Below are positions 22,005 to 33,200 of a stretch of 64,000 nt of DNA, one piece after another. Numbering within the stretch: position 1 is the stretch's first letter; each line of letters opens with the position of its first letter. Under the pieces are notes generated by a model. The model was not told where the DNA came from. It searched no databases and was given only the letters and a program-made list of their open reading frames with translations. The stretch is from Sparassis latifolia (taxonomy: Eukaryota > Basidiomycota > Agaricomycetes > Polyporales > Sparassidaceae), in NCBI GenBank assembly GCA_018466975.1, contig CM031559.1, positions 2,232,001 to 2,296,000 of the forward strand, written 5' to 3'. The position numbers were made by a program, and so were the translations under genes.

Positions 22005-22679
22005 ATCTTTGTCAGTTATAAAGGATAATCTTTAGTGCTAATAAGCACAAAAAAAGGATTAACTTCCCGCTAATTAGGCAGGCCCTTCTGGGGAGGGTTT
22101 ATTTACAGATAATCCCTCTCACTGAGAAGAGTGTATCAACCATAGATCATGGAAGATTATCCTCAGATCATCCACTTCTTATCCCAAGATAATCTCCTGA
22201 GTGATCGTGTAATCCCTTGAGATCATCCAGGATTATCTTCACTTATCTCTCAGAGTTATCACACAATAGAGATCATCCATATATAAAGTATGGATTATCC
22301 TTCATATTAAGCAATATAAAGGAGGGTGAATCTAAAGGATCAACTGAGGATTAACTAGGGATAATCCTAGCATGAAGATCAAAACAGAAACAAAATGTGA
22401 GTGAAGGTACAAAGGATTAGACAAGGATATCACAGTAATAAGGATTCATGAAGGATCAAGGAGAGATTAATAAAGGATAATAGTGACAGACATAGGGATT
22501 AAGGAACAGTTGGGATCAGCATAGAGATTAAGGAAACATAGGGATCAGCATAGGTATCAAGGAAACATAGGGATTAACATAGGTATCAATGCATAGGTAT
22601 CAGAAACAGATCAAGAGGAAAATCAAGTATAACAGAAACATAGCCACAAAAAGGAAGGTGGTTTGCGATAGAAGACTGA
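22005..22679. repeat. AT-rich element-like segment with GGATTA/TAATCC motifs
   Basis: The segment opens with TTTGTCAGTTATAAAGGATAATC, nearly the same as the left end of the foldback element at 23068. It then contains many GGATTA, GATAATCC and GATTATCC motifs in both orientations. No matching right end was found, so it may be a truncated or solo relative of that element. No gene was seen. Confidence 0.5.
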
Positions 22680-23264
22680 TTACATCAGCCAAATGAACAT
22701 GTAAACAAAATTTACTTGCAGGTGTGAAGAGACTTTCGTGGTTAAGCAGTAGCATGAGTGCACCGCTTCTCCATGACACTGACTGTGACACTGTAGAATA
22801 GTGAGCTCACTTGCAGGAGAAGTAATGAAAAAATACAACATACCAGCGCTTTTTGTTAACTGCCCGTCCTGCGGCCTTGGTGTTCGATGTAGATGTAGAT
22901 GCACTGTGAAATATATGTTGCTATCAATCAAGAGGTGTTCAGCTAAAGAGACAACATACCGCGGGCCTTGTTTCCATTTTCTACCCCTCGTCACCTTCAC
23001 CATCTCTTTAATACTTCCGCCATCCTCCTCGTTATCGTCCTCTCCTTCCGCATCCACATCCATCTTTGTCAGTTATAAAAGATAATCTTTTCTATCAATA
23101 AGTAGCAAATTTTCATAAGAATTGCTACTTTTAAGTAGACTTATTTGTAGGTGCATAGATTAACTCAGGATAATCGTAATATAATCTTTCAGATAATCTG
23201 AGGATAATCTTCTGGATAATCTGAGAATAATCTGAAGATTAGCAATAAAATACAATTTTAACTT

Positions 23265-23361
23265 TGACACCAGCCAGGATTGAACCCTGGACCTTAGGCT
23301 GATTTTATAGAATATAATTTCAAGTAACACTTTAGACCACTTGACCATTAGGCCATACATC
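23265..23361 (-). repeat. tRNA-like sequence in the left arm
   Basis: Read on the - strand, TGGCCTAATGG fits the internal A box consensus TRGYNNANNGG. About 70 bp later, CCAGGGTTCAATCCTGG is a perfect T-arm (5-bp stem, 7-nt loop) containing a perfect B box. The acceptor ends do not pair and no clean anticodon arm is formed, so it is a tRNA-derived sequence (SINE-head-like) rather than a working tRNA gene. Confidence 0.55.
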
Positions 23362-23949
23362 ACAACTATCTTATATTAAATTAGACGTCTTTTTCTTGAA
23401 AAAGACTTAGCCAAATTCTGTCTATTAGAAAAGAGTAAGTAAAAGACACTTGACTTTTATCATAGATAGACAAGACTTATAAACAAACAGTACTCTGCAT
23501 CTTATTATAGTCTTGTTCTACAACTTACAGTTTTTGTAAACTATCATGCAGTACTATAGAGTATCTTAATATAGTCATCTATAATATATAACAAGTTATT
23601 GAGAGACAGTATTTTATTTGTTCATTTTAGGCTTATACTCTAGAGCCTATTATATTATAGACTGAGCACTTATATATACAAGATCTTTATAGCTATCTTC
23701 TAATTGTATAGCAAAGTTCTGTTTTGCTGAAGTAACTGTAGAAACATATATTCTATTAATTACATATTGTACATTATATGAAGGCTGCAAGCATTAGAAA
23801 AGACTATAAGACTCAGAGTACTGTTTGTTTATAAGTCTTGTCTATCTATGATAAAAGTCAAGTGTCTTTTACTTACTCTTTTCTAATAGACAGAATTTGG
23901 CTAAGTCTTTTTCAAGAAAAAGATGTCTAATTTAATATAAGATAGTTGT

Positions 23950-24046
23950 GATGTATGGCCTAATGGTCAAGTGGTCTAAAGTGTCACTTGGAATTATATT
24001 CTATAAAATCAACCTAAGGTCCAGGGTTCAATTCTGGCTAGTGTCA
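23950..24046 (+). repeat. tRNA-like sequence in the right arm
   Basis: The mirror copy of the left-arm sequence. The A box is intact. The B box has a substitution (GGTTCAATTCT) that also breaks one pair of the T-arm stem. It is on the + strand, so the two copies are convergent or divergent within one element. Confidence 0.55.
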
Positions 24047-24660
24047 AAGTTAAAATTGTATTTTATTGCTAATTTTCAGATTATTCTCAGATTATCCAGA
24101 AGATTATCCTCAGATTATCTGAAAGATTATATTACGATTATCCTGAGTTAATCTATGCACCTGCAAATAAGTCTACTTAAAAGTAGCAATTCTTATGAAA
24201 ATTTGCTACTTATTGATAGAAAAGATTATCTTTCATAACTGACATCACTGCCGCATCGCTCTCATCATCGCGTTTGTGCACATCATCTGCACGCTGCTCA
24301 TCAACCGCGTCCTCATGACCTGCGACAACCTTGTCACTCTCACGTCTGACCTCCACGCTGACAGCGTCACCTGCAGTGGCAACCCCTTTCCCCTTGTTGA
24401 CTGTGTGCTCACCATGAGTGACCGCAGTCTCCACGGCACTATGCTTGAGAGCGCGCATCGAAATATTGTCTGAGTCCAACAGCTCGCCATCATCATCGAC
24501 ATGAGTCTACACCGCGACGTCGCCATCAGCGCCACTATCACACTTATTGGCAGGACATGGGAGCTCACCGATGTGCTCACAACCACCCGCTTCCGTGAAA
24601 GTGTCTGGGCAATGACATCGTCGTCATCATCCTCCTCCTCCTCCTCATCAGGCAGTAAAT

Positions 24661-25034
24661 AGGCATGAAAGATTGGTGGTTGAACAACAAAATGAGATGT
24701 GAGGGTGTATAGGGAGTGAGTGAGCTCAGCATGAACAGCATTTTTCCTCTACTTGCTAACCCTGCGCCATAGCAAAAGAGTCAGAAGATCCATGTAAGAC
24801 GTGAGCTCAGCTTCGATATCTCCAAAGATTCTAAAATACGACATCAATTTCGCAGCATTTGTAGCAGAAATAATACTGACCACATAGTAGAAAAAAATGA
24901 ACATTGAATGAAATGTGAGGTATTGTTGTCAGATAGATTCTTATTTACAGAGCAACCTGTATCGATTTCAATGTGAAAGCGTCCCTTTTACGGCAATGTT
25001 ATGTACTGTTAAGTGCATCAGCGGTTTTCATTAT
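24661..25034. other. spacer without a gene
   Basis: AT-rich sequence between the acidic-protein remnant and the nucleotidyltransferase-like pseudogene. No gene or repeat was recognised. Confidence 0.4.
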
Positions 25035-25970
25035 TTATAGTAAATCCATGTAGCAGGATATATACATAAACGGCACTATGAAGACGTCGGTTTGACAAAT
25101 ATCTCTGCAACCTCTTCCACCGCAACCCCATACAGTAGTCAATACACTAGGTAGAACATCTTCCATAATGAACTGATGTCGATTCTGCGAAATATCATCA
25201 GAAAAGGTTCCACATAAACACACGCTGTCTCCGAAAAAGCGCACGGCATTTGGACATGCAGTGGAGGTATTGCATTTAGCAGGCATGCTACAATCTCGAT
25301 TCCATGCAAAATCATATAGTCAAAAGTCGAATTTGCATCGCGTGTACTTCTCCATGGATCGTAATATGCATGGAGGAGGATAGTAATAGTTCAGAAGAGA
25401 AATCAGATTAAGAATTCCACGACATTGCAGGGTAAGGTGTGGATATGCACAACAGAACACGTCTGCTGTAATATAACTCATGAGGAGAGTCGACCAAAAA
25501 AAGACCAGAGGATAAAGGGCAGTTGTGGCTGCGCTTTGTATAATGTGTATTCAATGTTCTCCGCGGTGAAGTGGTGTGATGGTCGTGATCCCAAACTCAA
25601 AGTTATACCCTGCAGAACTGGTATCCTCTATCAAGGCATATTGTTCCACCTCAATGAGATATTGCGTGATACGCAAATGATAGCCCCGAGGGGCATATAT
25701 GTTGAGATCGTTCAGAACGAATGTGCTGTCAGGATTAAAAAAATTGACAGCAAATGAACCGGATATCAGGGATTGAGATATATGCATCGTGGTGCGGAGG
25801 GCATTAGGATCACTGACAAAATGTAGCAAACAACTATTGTAGTGGTTATTCAGGTGATCAGATACGATGCCGGCAACGAAAACCTCAGAGCGACACCATA
25901 CAAGAAGTGACAGGATGTCAGAGAAATGTAGGATCTGGAGAATGCAATCGTCATTCAGTCTGAGGGACAT
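25035..25970 (-). pseudogene. nucleotidyltransferase-like protein, two in-frame TGAs
   Basis: One uninterrupted frame of about 310 codons starts MSLRLNDDCILQILHFSD. It has SLISGSFAVNFF followed by LNDLNIYAPRGYHL, a Gly-Ser then Asp-x-Asn/Asp pattern recalling nucleotidyltransferase-fold proteins, and I recall a polypore family with this layout (SGS, DLDIY, then a conserved ALYPL block). Here the third acidic position reads Asn. The C-terminal part has ACPNAVRFFGDSVCL, typical of the same family. TGA codons at 25551-25553 and 25320-25322 interrupt it, and both fit CGA to TGA. It lies 240 bp downstream of the Helitron 2 peptidase in the same direction, so it may be cargo or a neighbour. Activity is unknown. 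Confidence 0.55.
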
Positions 25971-26211
25971 TAGTACAGACAGACAGTAGATGACATAAAT
26001 ATACAAACCTTGTGACAGCAGCTATTGTTTTCAGATATATGACAGCGAGTGATGAAGACGAACAGGAGAAACCAATGGATATTCCATTTGTGGAATCTGT
26101 AGGAGTTGATCACATGCGCAATCCCACATGTAGCCAGAATAAAATTGCGAGATGGTGTGACATAATCTCAATCCTAGAGCTTAGAATCGTATAATGTAAA
26201 TATGCATATAA

Positions 26212-27120
26212 TCACACAGAATGTACATACAATAAATGACTCGCTTGTTTGCCTATCGCACAAGTAAAATCTGTGTTTGTTGCATTGTTGACTTCCCGTA
26301 AGCACTGCTGACCCATCGCGGCACCATCGTGCAGCCAAACCATGTTCTCGAAAGTAATGTATCGGACTACAAAGTGACCGCCGCCCAGATAGATGACTCC
26401 AGCAAAATGCCAATGGTGATTGGTTGGACCGAGGGAAAGTGTGAACATAAGGTCAATAGACACCTCATGCATGAATCCACTGTCTATTGAAGGTTGTATT
26501 TCAAGAAGAATGATCGGCAGAGAAAATATGAAGTCTGTGATCGTAGTTGTCATAGATCCACAAGAATCACATCATTGACCACAGTTATTCATCCAATGGG
26601 CATATAGAATCGATGTGACAGAGAATGGTGGAATCGCCTGTATATTGGACAGCGAATGCTGATGAATCACTACGACCACATCCCAAACAAGGTCAGTCAT
26701 AGATGGTGCTGTGACATATGAATATGATCTGCAATGAAACAGCAGCTCAGCAACTTCTATTAAAGTGACAAGAGCATGACCTGTTCTAGGAAACTGCATT
26801 GCAACATCCCATGATAAACAGTCACGGAAACTGTCTCGCACATTTTCTAGAGTCAGTTGTCCATCAGATACATGACGGAAATTGCGTACGATGTCTTGGA
26901 TGTAACTGTTATCAGGTATATGCTCTTCAGATATCCTGTGGTCAATAAACATGTTCCAAAGCAAGGTAAGCAGTGAATCATATGCACAACTCCAGTTGTC
27001 GGAGTCCCAAAGAACGCCATTGCGGACGTGATGGTCTGCTTCGATGGTTGATACGACGGGCTCAGTGTGTAACACAGTACGCTGGTGTTTAGATTCGAGT
27101 TCATCGACAGGAATGAACAT
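26212..27120 (-). pseudogene. USP-like cysteine peptidase region of Helitron 2
   Basis: VLWDSDNWSCAYDS (catalytic Cys candidate, codon 26986-26988) is followed about 130 residues later, after a stop at 26572-26574, by HWHFAGVIYLGGGHFVVRY and VWLHDG (near 26350). The same Cys box, spacing and His box occur in Helitron 1 despite strong divergence elsewhere, which suggests a conserved enzymatic domain, most like a ubiquitin-specific or related papain-fold peptidase. It may process the long polyprotein or act on host ubiquitin. Neither role is shown. One stop separates the Cys and His halves. Confidence 0.6.
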
Positions 27121-27446
27121 TGCTGTGTCAGCCTTACATTTGCGTGGATGTTGTGGTTGATGTCAGTCCGATGTATTAGATGATGCAGCAGTTTGTACTA
27201 TATTAAACAGTTGCGAGACTGGAGGAAGACGCAATTTGTCATCAGTAAGATCTGCCCATGATGATGCAGCAGGCACAGTAAGAGGAACATATCATTTACC
27301 CTTCCATTTCTGTAAACCATCTAACCCGAATGGCAAGTAGCCATCAAAACATATGAGGGGAGTTGATCGGTGTAACGCGCGAAAGTTACATAGTCCAGCA
27401 TTTTGAGCTCTCAGAATTCCTTATGAAGTGCACCGAAAGCACCACC
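27121..27446 (-). pseudogene. Helitron 2 helicase-to-peptidase linker, decayed
   Basis: No long open frame. The region corresponds in position to 14301-14760 of Helitron 1, which carries the helicase C-terminal end. Short recognisable pieces remain but stops are frequent. Confidence 0.4.
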
Positions 27447-29100
27447 TCAGAGCTTATTCCGATCATATCTGTCAAGAATGAGCATACCGTGTAAATTAGA
27501 ACTGCGTGATAACACAGTGTAAATCGATTGATGTTCCCGATTGTGTTTTAAGTGGCATGGATTGTTTGATCTCGTTCGTCCTTGTGAGCCATAATCTGAC
27601 ATCGCAAAGTTAAGAAGGATGCAAACTGGCTCTCGATCAATCTGTACGGTGCTGTCGTTAGGCATCGAACATTGAATGGTAAGTTTCGATCGTGCAAGCA
27701 GAACGACATTAGGAGGAAGATTTTGGATATGGACAGTTCTGAGTGGGTCAGTGAGCTCGACAAACAGGATGTCAAGTATTTCCTCACCCGAGGGGCTAAC
27801 ATGACTATTCCACTCGAGCACGGTTGCTTTGGCACCATTAGTAGTGTATAGCTCTGTGGCTTCATTTGTTTTCAGCATGACCGGCATACCTACACATAAA
27901 GGCAAGATACCTGCATGATGGCCAGTCGAACAAGGTGGAAGATTCCATAGACATTGCTGCAATTTGTCTGGAATGTGTGACGAGGTATGAGGCAGATCGA
28001 CAATTTGATCATTTTCACGTTGAGCTTGATGCAGCGAGGACATGGTTGATCCCTTTTGAGGCCAGGTATCAATCGAATAAAAATAGTGTAACTTCTGCCC
28101 ATGGTGTGCAGCAAATTGTGAACACATGTACGAGTTAATGGTGTTGCAATGAGCATTGAGCGCTGTTATTATAGACACATACCGGAAATTATCATCCATT
28201 AGAGGAGGAGAACCGACATAACTGCCGACAACATGACTATCAAGCAATTGAAAATTATCGTGTGTACATGCTTTGTATTGCATGTTCTCCAACGCCCATC
28301 GAAATAGCTGGTCTTCAATAGACATGCCAGTCTGGTGCATGTTATGCTGCAAAATCACTACTGTCGTGAATTGATGTCACAAGGCTTTTCCCATCGCAGC
28401 TTGTTCATCTTCTTCTCGTTCTGCAGTAACACCGGAATTTACTCTATGGCTATAGAGAGATGGTTTAGCACTGACGGGAGGTAACTGCGCGAAATCACCT
28501 GCAAGTATGATACTTCGACCACCGAATGCATGTGTGAAGTCGGAACATGCATGCATCAGCTGGGCACTTATGTGATAGAGATCAGTACATGACAATATCG
28601 AAACCTCATCCAAAAAAATCAAATCGACATTGACTATTCGTTCGTAGATTTTTAACAGTGTAGTCGACATTTTGCTGGGACCAGTGCTGCCATCATGCTG
28701 CCACCCAAAGCCTAAGACAGAGTGATAGGTATTTCCATCTACCAAAGATGCCATGCCTCCAGTGGGAGCTACGACAAGAAACCTATAAGCTTTCTCACGA
28801 ATGATCAAGAAAAACATCAACACATGTAAAACCTGTGACTTTCCTGTACCTCCCATGCCACCCAAATACATCCATAGCAGTTGGTCTTCATGGTGGTGGA
28901 GAACTCAAGCAGCAAGAATGAATGCCCATTGCTGTTCATCATTGAGGGAAAAATATTCAATGACTCCAGTCCATACTAGAACTGCCGGTTCTTGAAATGC
29001 ATGCAAAGTCGGGTCTAAGGAAGTCGACGATGGAAAATCAAAAGCACTCAGGATTGTTACAATACCAGGAGAGTCGTTCACCTGGACAAACTGTAAGGAA
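27447..29100 (-). pseudogene. Helitron 2 Pif1-family helicase
   Basis: After the nested element the protein resumes as SSLQFVQVNDSPGIV. Walker A is intact (YLGGMGGTGKSQV, near 28860), and Walker B reads LIFLDEVSI (near 28610). A GGRSIILAGDFAQLPP motif (near 28500) and YGSQGRTRSNN (near 27580) follow. The C-terminal half is one open frame of 303 codons. Frames break near 28905 and 28375. This is better preserved than the Helitron 1 helicase and has all main ATPase motifs. Confidence 0.78.
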
Positions 29101-29265
29101 GATGGTACCACTTCAGGGTACCCTTCTGACCTAGCTCTGAGCTTCAACATAATCTATATTGTGTAGTGACTAAGAGCCTCTCAGGTGTCAGACAGACCAT
29201 GGCACCAATACATGTCCCAGGGCATTATATGGGATTACCCAGGGCAAAGGCAGGGCAAAGGCTGG

Positions 29266-29923
29266 TCCAATGGCACAATTATCATATGGGATGTCCTATA
29301 GTACTAGAGCATTGATATTTATATCCCAGTATTACTGGTTGTCTCATGGTGCCAGAGGTACTGTCCCACTATTAGTAAAAGATGTATTTTCAGGCTATTG
29401 TATGGTAGCTTTTTTATACTTTGTTCTACAATCATATTGTATAAGCTCTAATTATGTAAACGATGACTAGAATACTGTAAATAAGTGCCTTATTTGCACT
29501 TTATATATGGTGAAATATTTATAGAAAGCAGGATATCCCATATCAAGTATTGCGTATGCATTTGTAATGTTTCAAAGACTATATTACTATTGGTAGCATG
29601 TACAACAACTTCATTAGCTCATATAACAACTAAGACAGGTCGAACAACAATGTTTACTCTCATGTTTTAAAATCAATTTTACATTTTCTGACATAATGTT
29701 CAGACTAACATAATATAATCTTTGGCATATAGTATGTATCATAGCTATACTATAACTTTCACCAAGCATCTCAAGAAATAGAACTACTCAGTCTACTAGT
29801 ATACTAGCAAAGAAGATATATTCTTGTCATGTCTCCTATCATATACTGTATTTGAATAAAAAAAGAAAGGCATTTGAACTAAGACTTCAGTCAAGTTACA
29901 CTCAGAAATGCATTCACTGAATG
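29266..29923. other. non-coding interior of the hAT-like element
   Basis: AT-rich sequence between the left TIR and the copia target duplication. No open frame with a motif was found. Confidence 0.5.
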
Positions 29924-29928
29924 ACACC

Positions 29929-30124
29929 TGTTGGGAATACCCGGAGGAAGCAATCCGAGGGCACCCATGGAGCCCGCCACAGCGGGGAATGATTATGTAA
30001 GGGAACTTTATATAGAATGTATATAAAGAAATCTATTTCGGGAACCCGGCTGAGTAGTCGGGTCTTTCCTTCATCCGAGACATTATCGCGATATCACTTG
30101 GGAATTTATCCATTATTCTCAACA
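29929..30124 (+). repeat. copia 5' LTR
   Basis: 196 bp, starts TGTTGGGAATAC and ends CTCAACA. It contains a TATATAAAG motif suitable as a core promoter. It differs from the 3' LTR at 7 positions by eye, six of them transitions. Confidence 0.95.
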
Positions 30125-30137
30125 GGTTATGAGCCCC
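30125..30137 (+). promoter_or_regulatory. copia primer binding site
   Basis: GGTTATGAGCCCC directly follows the 5' LTR. Its complement contains GGGCTCATAACC, the anticodon stem-loop of a methionine tRNA. This is the arrangement of copia-type elements primed by a half tRNA cleaved at the anticodon loop rather than by the tRNA 3' end. Confidence 0.75.
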
Positions 30138-30238
30138 GAGACCATCTAAAACCTCGGACTTGTATCCTACTGCTGCTAACGACCAATAAAACTATCCTCA
30201 CCCATACAAGAAAAACTACCCCTGTTCCAGGTGACAGG

Positions 30239-33200
30239 ATGTCGAACGATGACAAGGACATTCCGAACAGTATGTACCGGATCCATCCTCTGAAGAAGGA
30301 CAACTGGATGCCGTGGAAGAGGCACATGACCGCATTCCTGGACGAGAAGAAGCTTCTCGGCTACATCACCGGTGAGATACAGAAACCAGAGCCGAGCGCT
30401 AATCCGGATACCAGAGAAGCACGCGATGCCGAGATTCAGAAGTGGGGCGAGAAGGATCAGAGGGCGAGGAATTTGATCATCATGTGCCTGGATGATGCAC
30501 AGGTGATCCATACGGAAGGAGCGACAATGGCACATCATATGTGAGATCTGCTTCGCACGGTAAAGGAGCCGAAAGGACAACATGGGATTATAGCGTTGAG
30601 TCGAGTTTTCTATGATTACCATGCTGACGAAGGTGTGAATATCCCGAAGCACATCGCCAAGCTTCGGGAGATACGCGAGCAATTACAGATGATGGGAAAG
30701 CAAATAACGGATGCAGATTTTAATGGGATCCTCATCAAGTCCCTGCCCAGCAGCTGGGACTCGTATACAGCGTCATACACTGGCGCGATGAGTTCTCAGC
30801 CAAACTCTCCGCCAATGACAACACTGGAATTGATCGCTGTAGTCATCGGCGAATATAGGTGCTGCCTCGACCACGATCAGCATGTCGAGCCAGAGCAAGC
30901 GCTTACTGCCCAAAGCCAGAAGCGGAAGCGAGACTCGATCAAGAAATGTTCTATCTGTCATAAGATGGGACACATGGCTAATGAATGCCGAAACTGAGGC
31001 AAGCCCATCTGTTCCAATTGCGGAAAGTTCGGGCACATCGGGAAAGATTGTTGGGCCAAGGGCGGCGGCAAGGAGGGACAAGCGCCTTCCAGAGCGGGAC
31101 TGTCCAATGCCCCATATTGAGGCGCATCATCTGGAGAACCTCCGTACAAGCGCTGAAAATTCGAGCAGATGCGCGATGCCAGCAGCAAAAGCAAGGACAG
31201 AGCACACGTTGCACGTGAGAATGATAAAGAAGATCGTGATAGCGATATGGTATCCTTAGGCACTAGCTCGGGGAATGATGATTTTGATTCCTTCTACGAC
31301 TGGTATGCCGATTCAGCGACAACGTCGCATGTCACGAAAAATTGCGATATATTCTTAACCTACAAACCCCTCGAGCATCACGCAATAAGCGGACTTGGCA
31401 CTGTTCAAGCCTACGGGCGGGGAACTGTACAGCTCGAAGGTAAGGTAGGTAATAGAAAAATTAAGTTCCAATTACGTGATGTGCTATATGCACCGCGATC
31501 CCCATGCAATCTACTTTCAATACCAAGACTTGACGAAGCCGGTGGCCGAACAGTCATGGGAGATCGGCGCACAATCTTAATTGATCGCCGCGGAAAAACC
31601 CTTGCTGTTGCCAAAATGAAAGGTAGATTATATTTATTACACACCCGAGCGGTTAAGCTGCAACAAGGGAGTGCATACATAGTGTCCGAGAATGACCGGC
31701 GCACCTGGGAAGAGTGGCACCGATCATACGGACACATCAGCAAACCGCGCTACAAACTTTGCAGTGCAATCATCTAGTCGAGGGCTTACAATTTCTGCCC
31801 GGCCCGGCCAATATCGAATGCACTGCATGCATTCAAGGAAAGGCATCAAAGAAGCCATTCCCTAAAGCGGCAAGCGGGAGAAGCCATCAGCCCGGTGAGT
31901 TTATACATACCGATGTCTGGGGCCCAGCGCGGACCGCTGCAATAGGCGGGTGGAGATATTTTGTAACCTTCACAGATGATTACACACGACGAAGCACAGT
32001 CGTGTTTACCAAAACGAAGACCGAAACTACAGACAAGGTAAAGAATTATATGACCTACCTTGATCAACATTTCAGGAACAAACCACGAAAACTCCGCGTA
32101 GACAATGGGCGAGAATATATCAACACCGAATTAACGAATTGGTGTGCCACCCATGGGATTAAAATAGAGACGACTGCGCCGTACTCTCCATCCCAAAATG
32201 GAGTTGCAGAGTGTCTCAACTGAATGCTACTTGCCCTCGCGAGATCAATGATCTACACGAAGGATCTACCATGTTATCTATGGGCCGAGGCTGTATCACA
32301 TGCAGCCTACATCAAAAATCGAGCGCCCACCAGTGTGCTCAACCATGCCACCCCTGAAGAGAAGTGGAACCAATCAAAGCCGAATATATCTCATTTACGA
32401 GAATTCAGCAGCATCGTTTGGGTTCTCACAGAGGACATCGCGCTCTCGAAGCTCGCACCAAGAGCCAATAAATACATATTTGTTGGCTATGTAGACGGGC
32501 CGAATGCCATCAAATATTATGATGCTAAAATGCATCAAATAAAAATGACGCAAAATTACCACTTCACTAACCGGGATCCATCTCCAAATAACACGACATT
32601 ACAACCGCGTGAGAGAGAAGGACCTGATGCCCCGCAATCGAGGACTGCAGACATGCAGCGCGAGGGGGAGTCTTCAGATTCAGGGGGAGACGCGCTACAG
32701 TCCTCCGTCAATAACCCGCTAAAGTGCAGACGTGAAGAAGACGAGGATAGAGATGCACCCAATAAGAACAAGCCCAGGCGTAGCAAGCGCGTAACTGTCA
32801 GACCAGATTACCGGTTGCTAAATGATCCTGACACTGACGCCAAAGATAATGCGGATGCAGACACCGAGGATAATGATAGCGCATCAATCGCTGATCTCAT
32901 ATACGTAGCGATGAGCGAAGAAAACATGGAGGCCAATGAGCCTAAATCACTCAATGATGCGAAAAACTCATCTGAATGGCCGAAGTGGGAGACGGCTGTT
33001 CAAGCGGAACTCGAGCAACTAGACAACATGGGCACTTGGGAGTTAGTAGACTTACCCCAAGGAAGAACTCCGGTAGGCAACAAATGGGTCCTAGTAAAGA
33101 AAACAAATAGAGAGGGAGAGGTAATTAAATTCAAAGCACGTTTGGTCACTAAAGGCTACTCACAGATTCCGAGAATGGACTACACGGAAACATATTCCCC

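Larger units (their letters stand above)
23068..24243. mobile_element. 1.18-kb foldback element with 430-bp inverted arms
   Basis: The left arm (23068-23497) and right arm (23814-24243) are near-perfect reverse complements, with only scattered substitutions over about 430 bp, around a 316-bp AT-rich centre. The outer ends read GTCAGTTAT. Each arm encodes the same spurious 67-codon frame because the arms mirror each other. It lies inside the acidic-protein gene, and the frame rejoins across it. The duplication at the insertion point is short or imperfect (GATG is the best candidate). No transposase is encoded, so it must be mobilised in trans. Confidence 0.8.
22680..24660 (-). pseudogene. acidic, low-complexity protein gene, interrupted by the foldback element
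   Basis: On the - strand an acidic start (PDEEEEEDDDDDVIAQTL near 24650) leads to a frame through 24479-24245 ending DDESDAAVM. After removal of the element at 23068-24243, the frame continues directly as DVDAEGEDDNEEDGG and then VKVTRGRKWKQGPR. Two introns follow (about 22962 to 22906 and 22843 to 22800), then a Cys/His-containing end. The acidic and basic blocks suggest a nuclear protein, but no domain is certain. A frame change near 24590 and the insertion indicate a pseudogene. Confidence 0.45.

Noticed and set aside
21365..22028. Cys/Ser-rich secreted-looking proteins
   Set aside because: The frames follow the period of a non-coding tandem repeat, and the same motif recurs every unit.
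23265..24046. Functional tRNA genes
   Set aside because: The acceptor stems do not pair and no proper anticodon arm forms. Only the internal promoter boxes and the T-arm are tRNA-like.
23160..24151. Two identical 67-codon proteins on opposite strands
   Set aside because: They are the same sequence in the two inverted arms, and the translation runs through the tRNA-like and repeat sequence.
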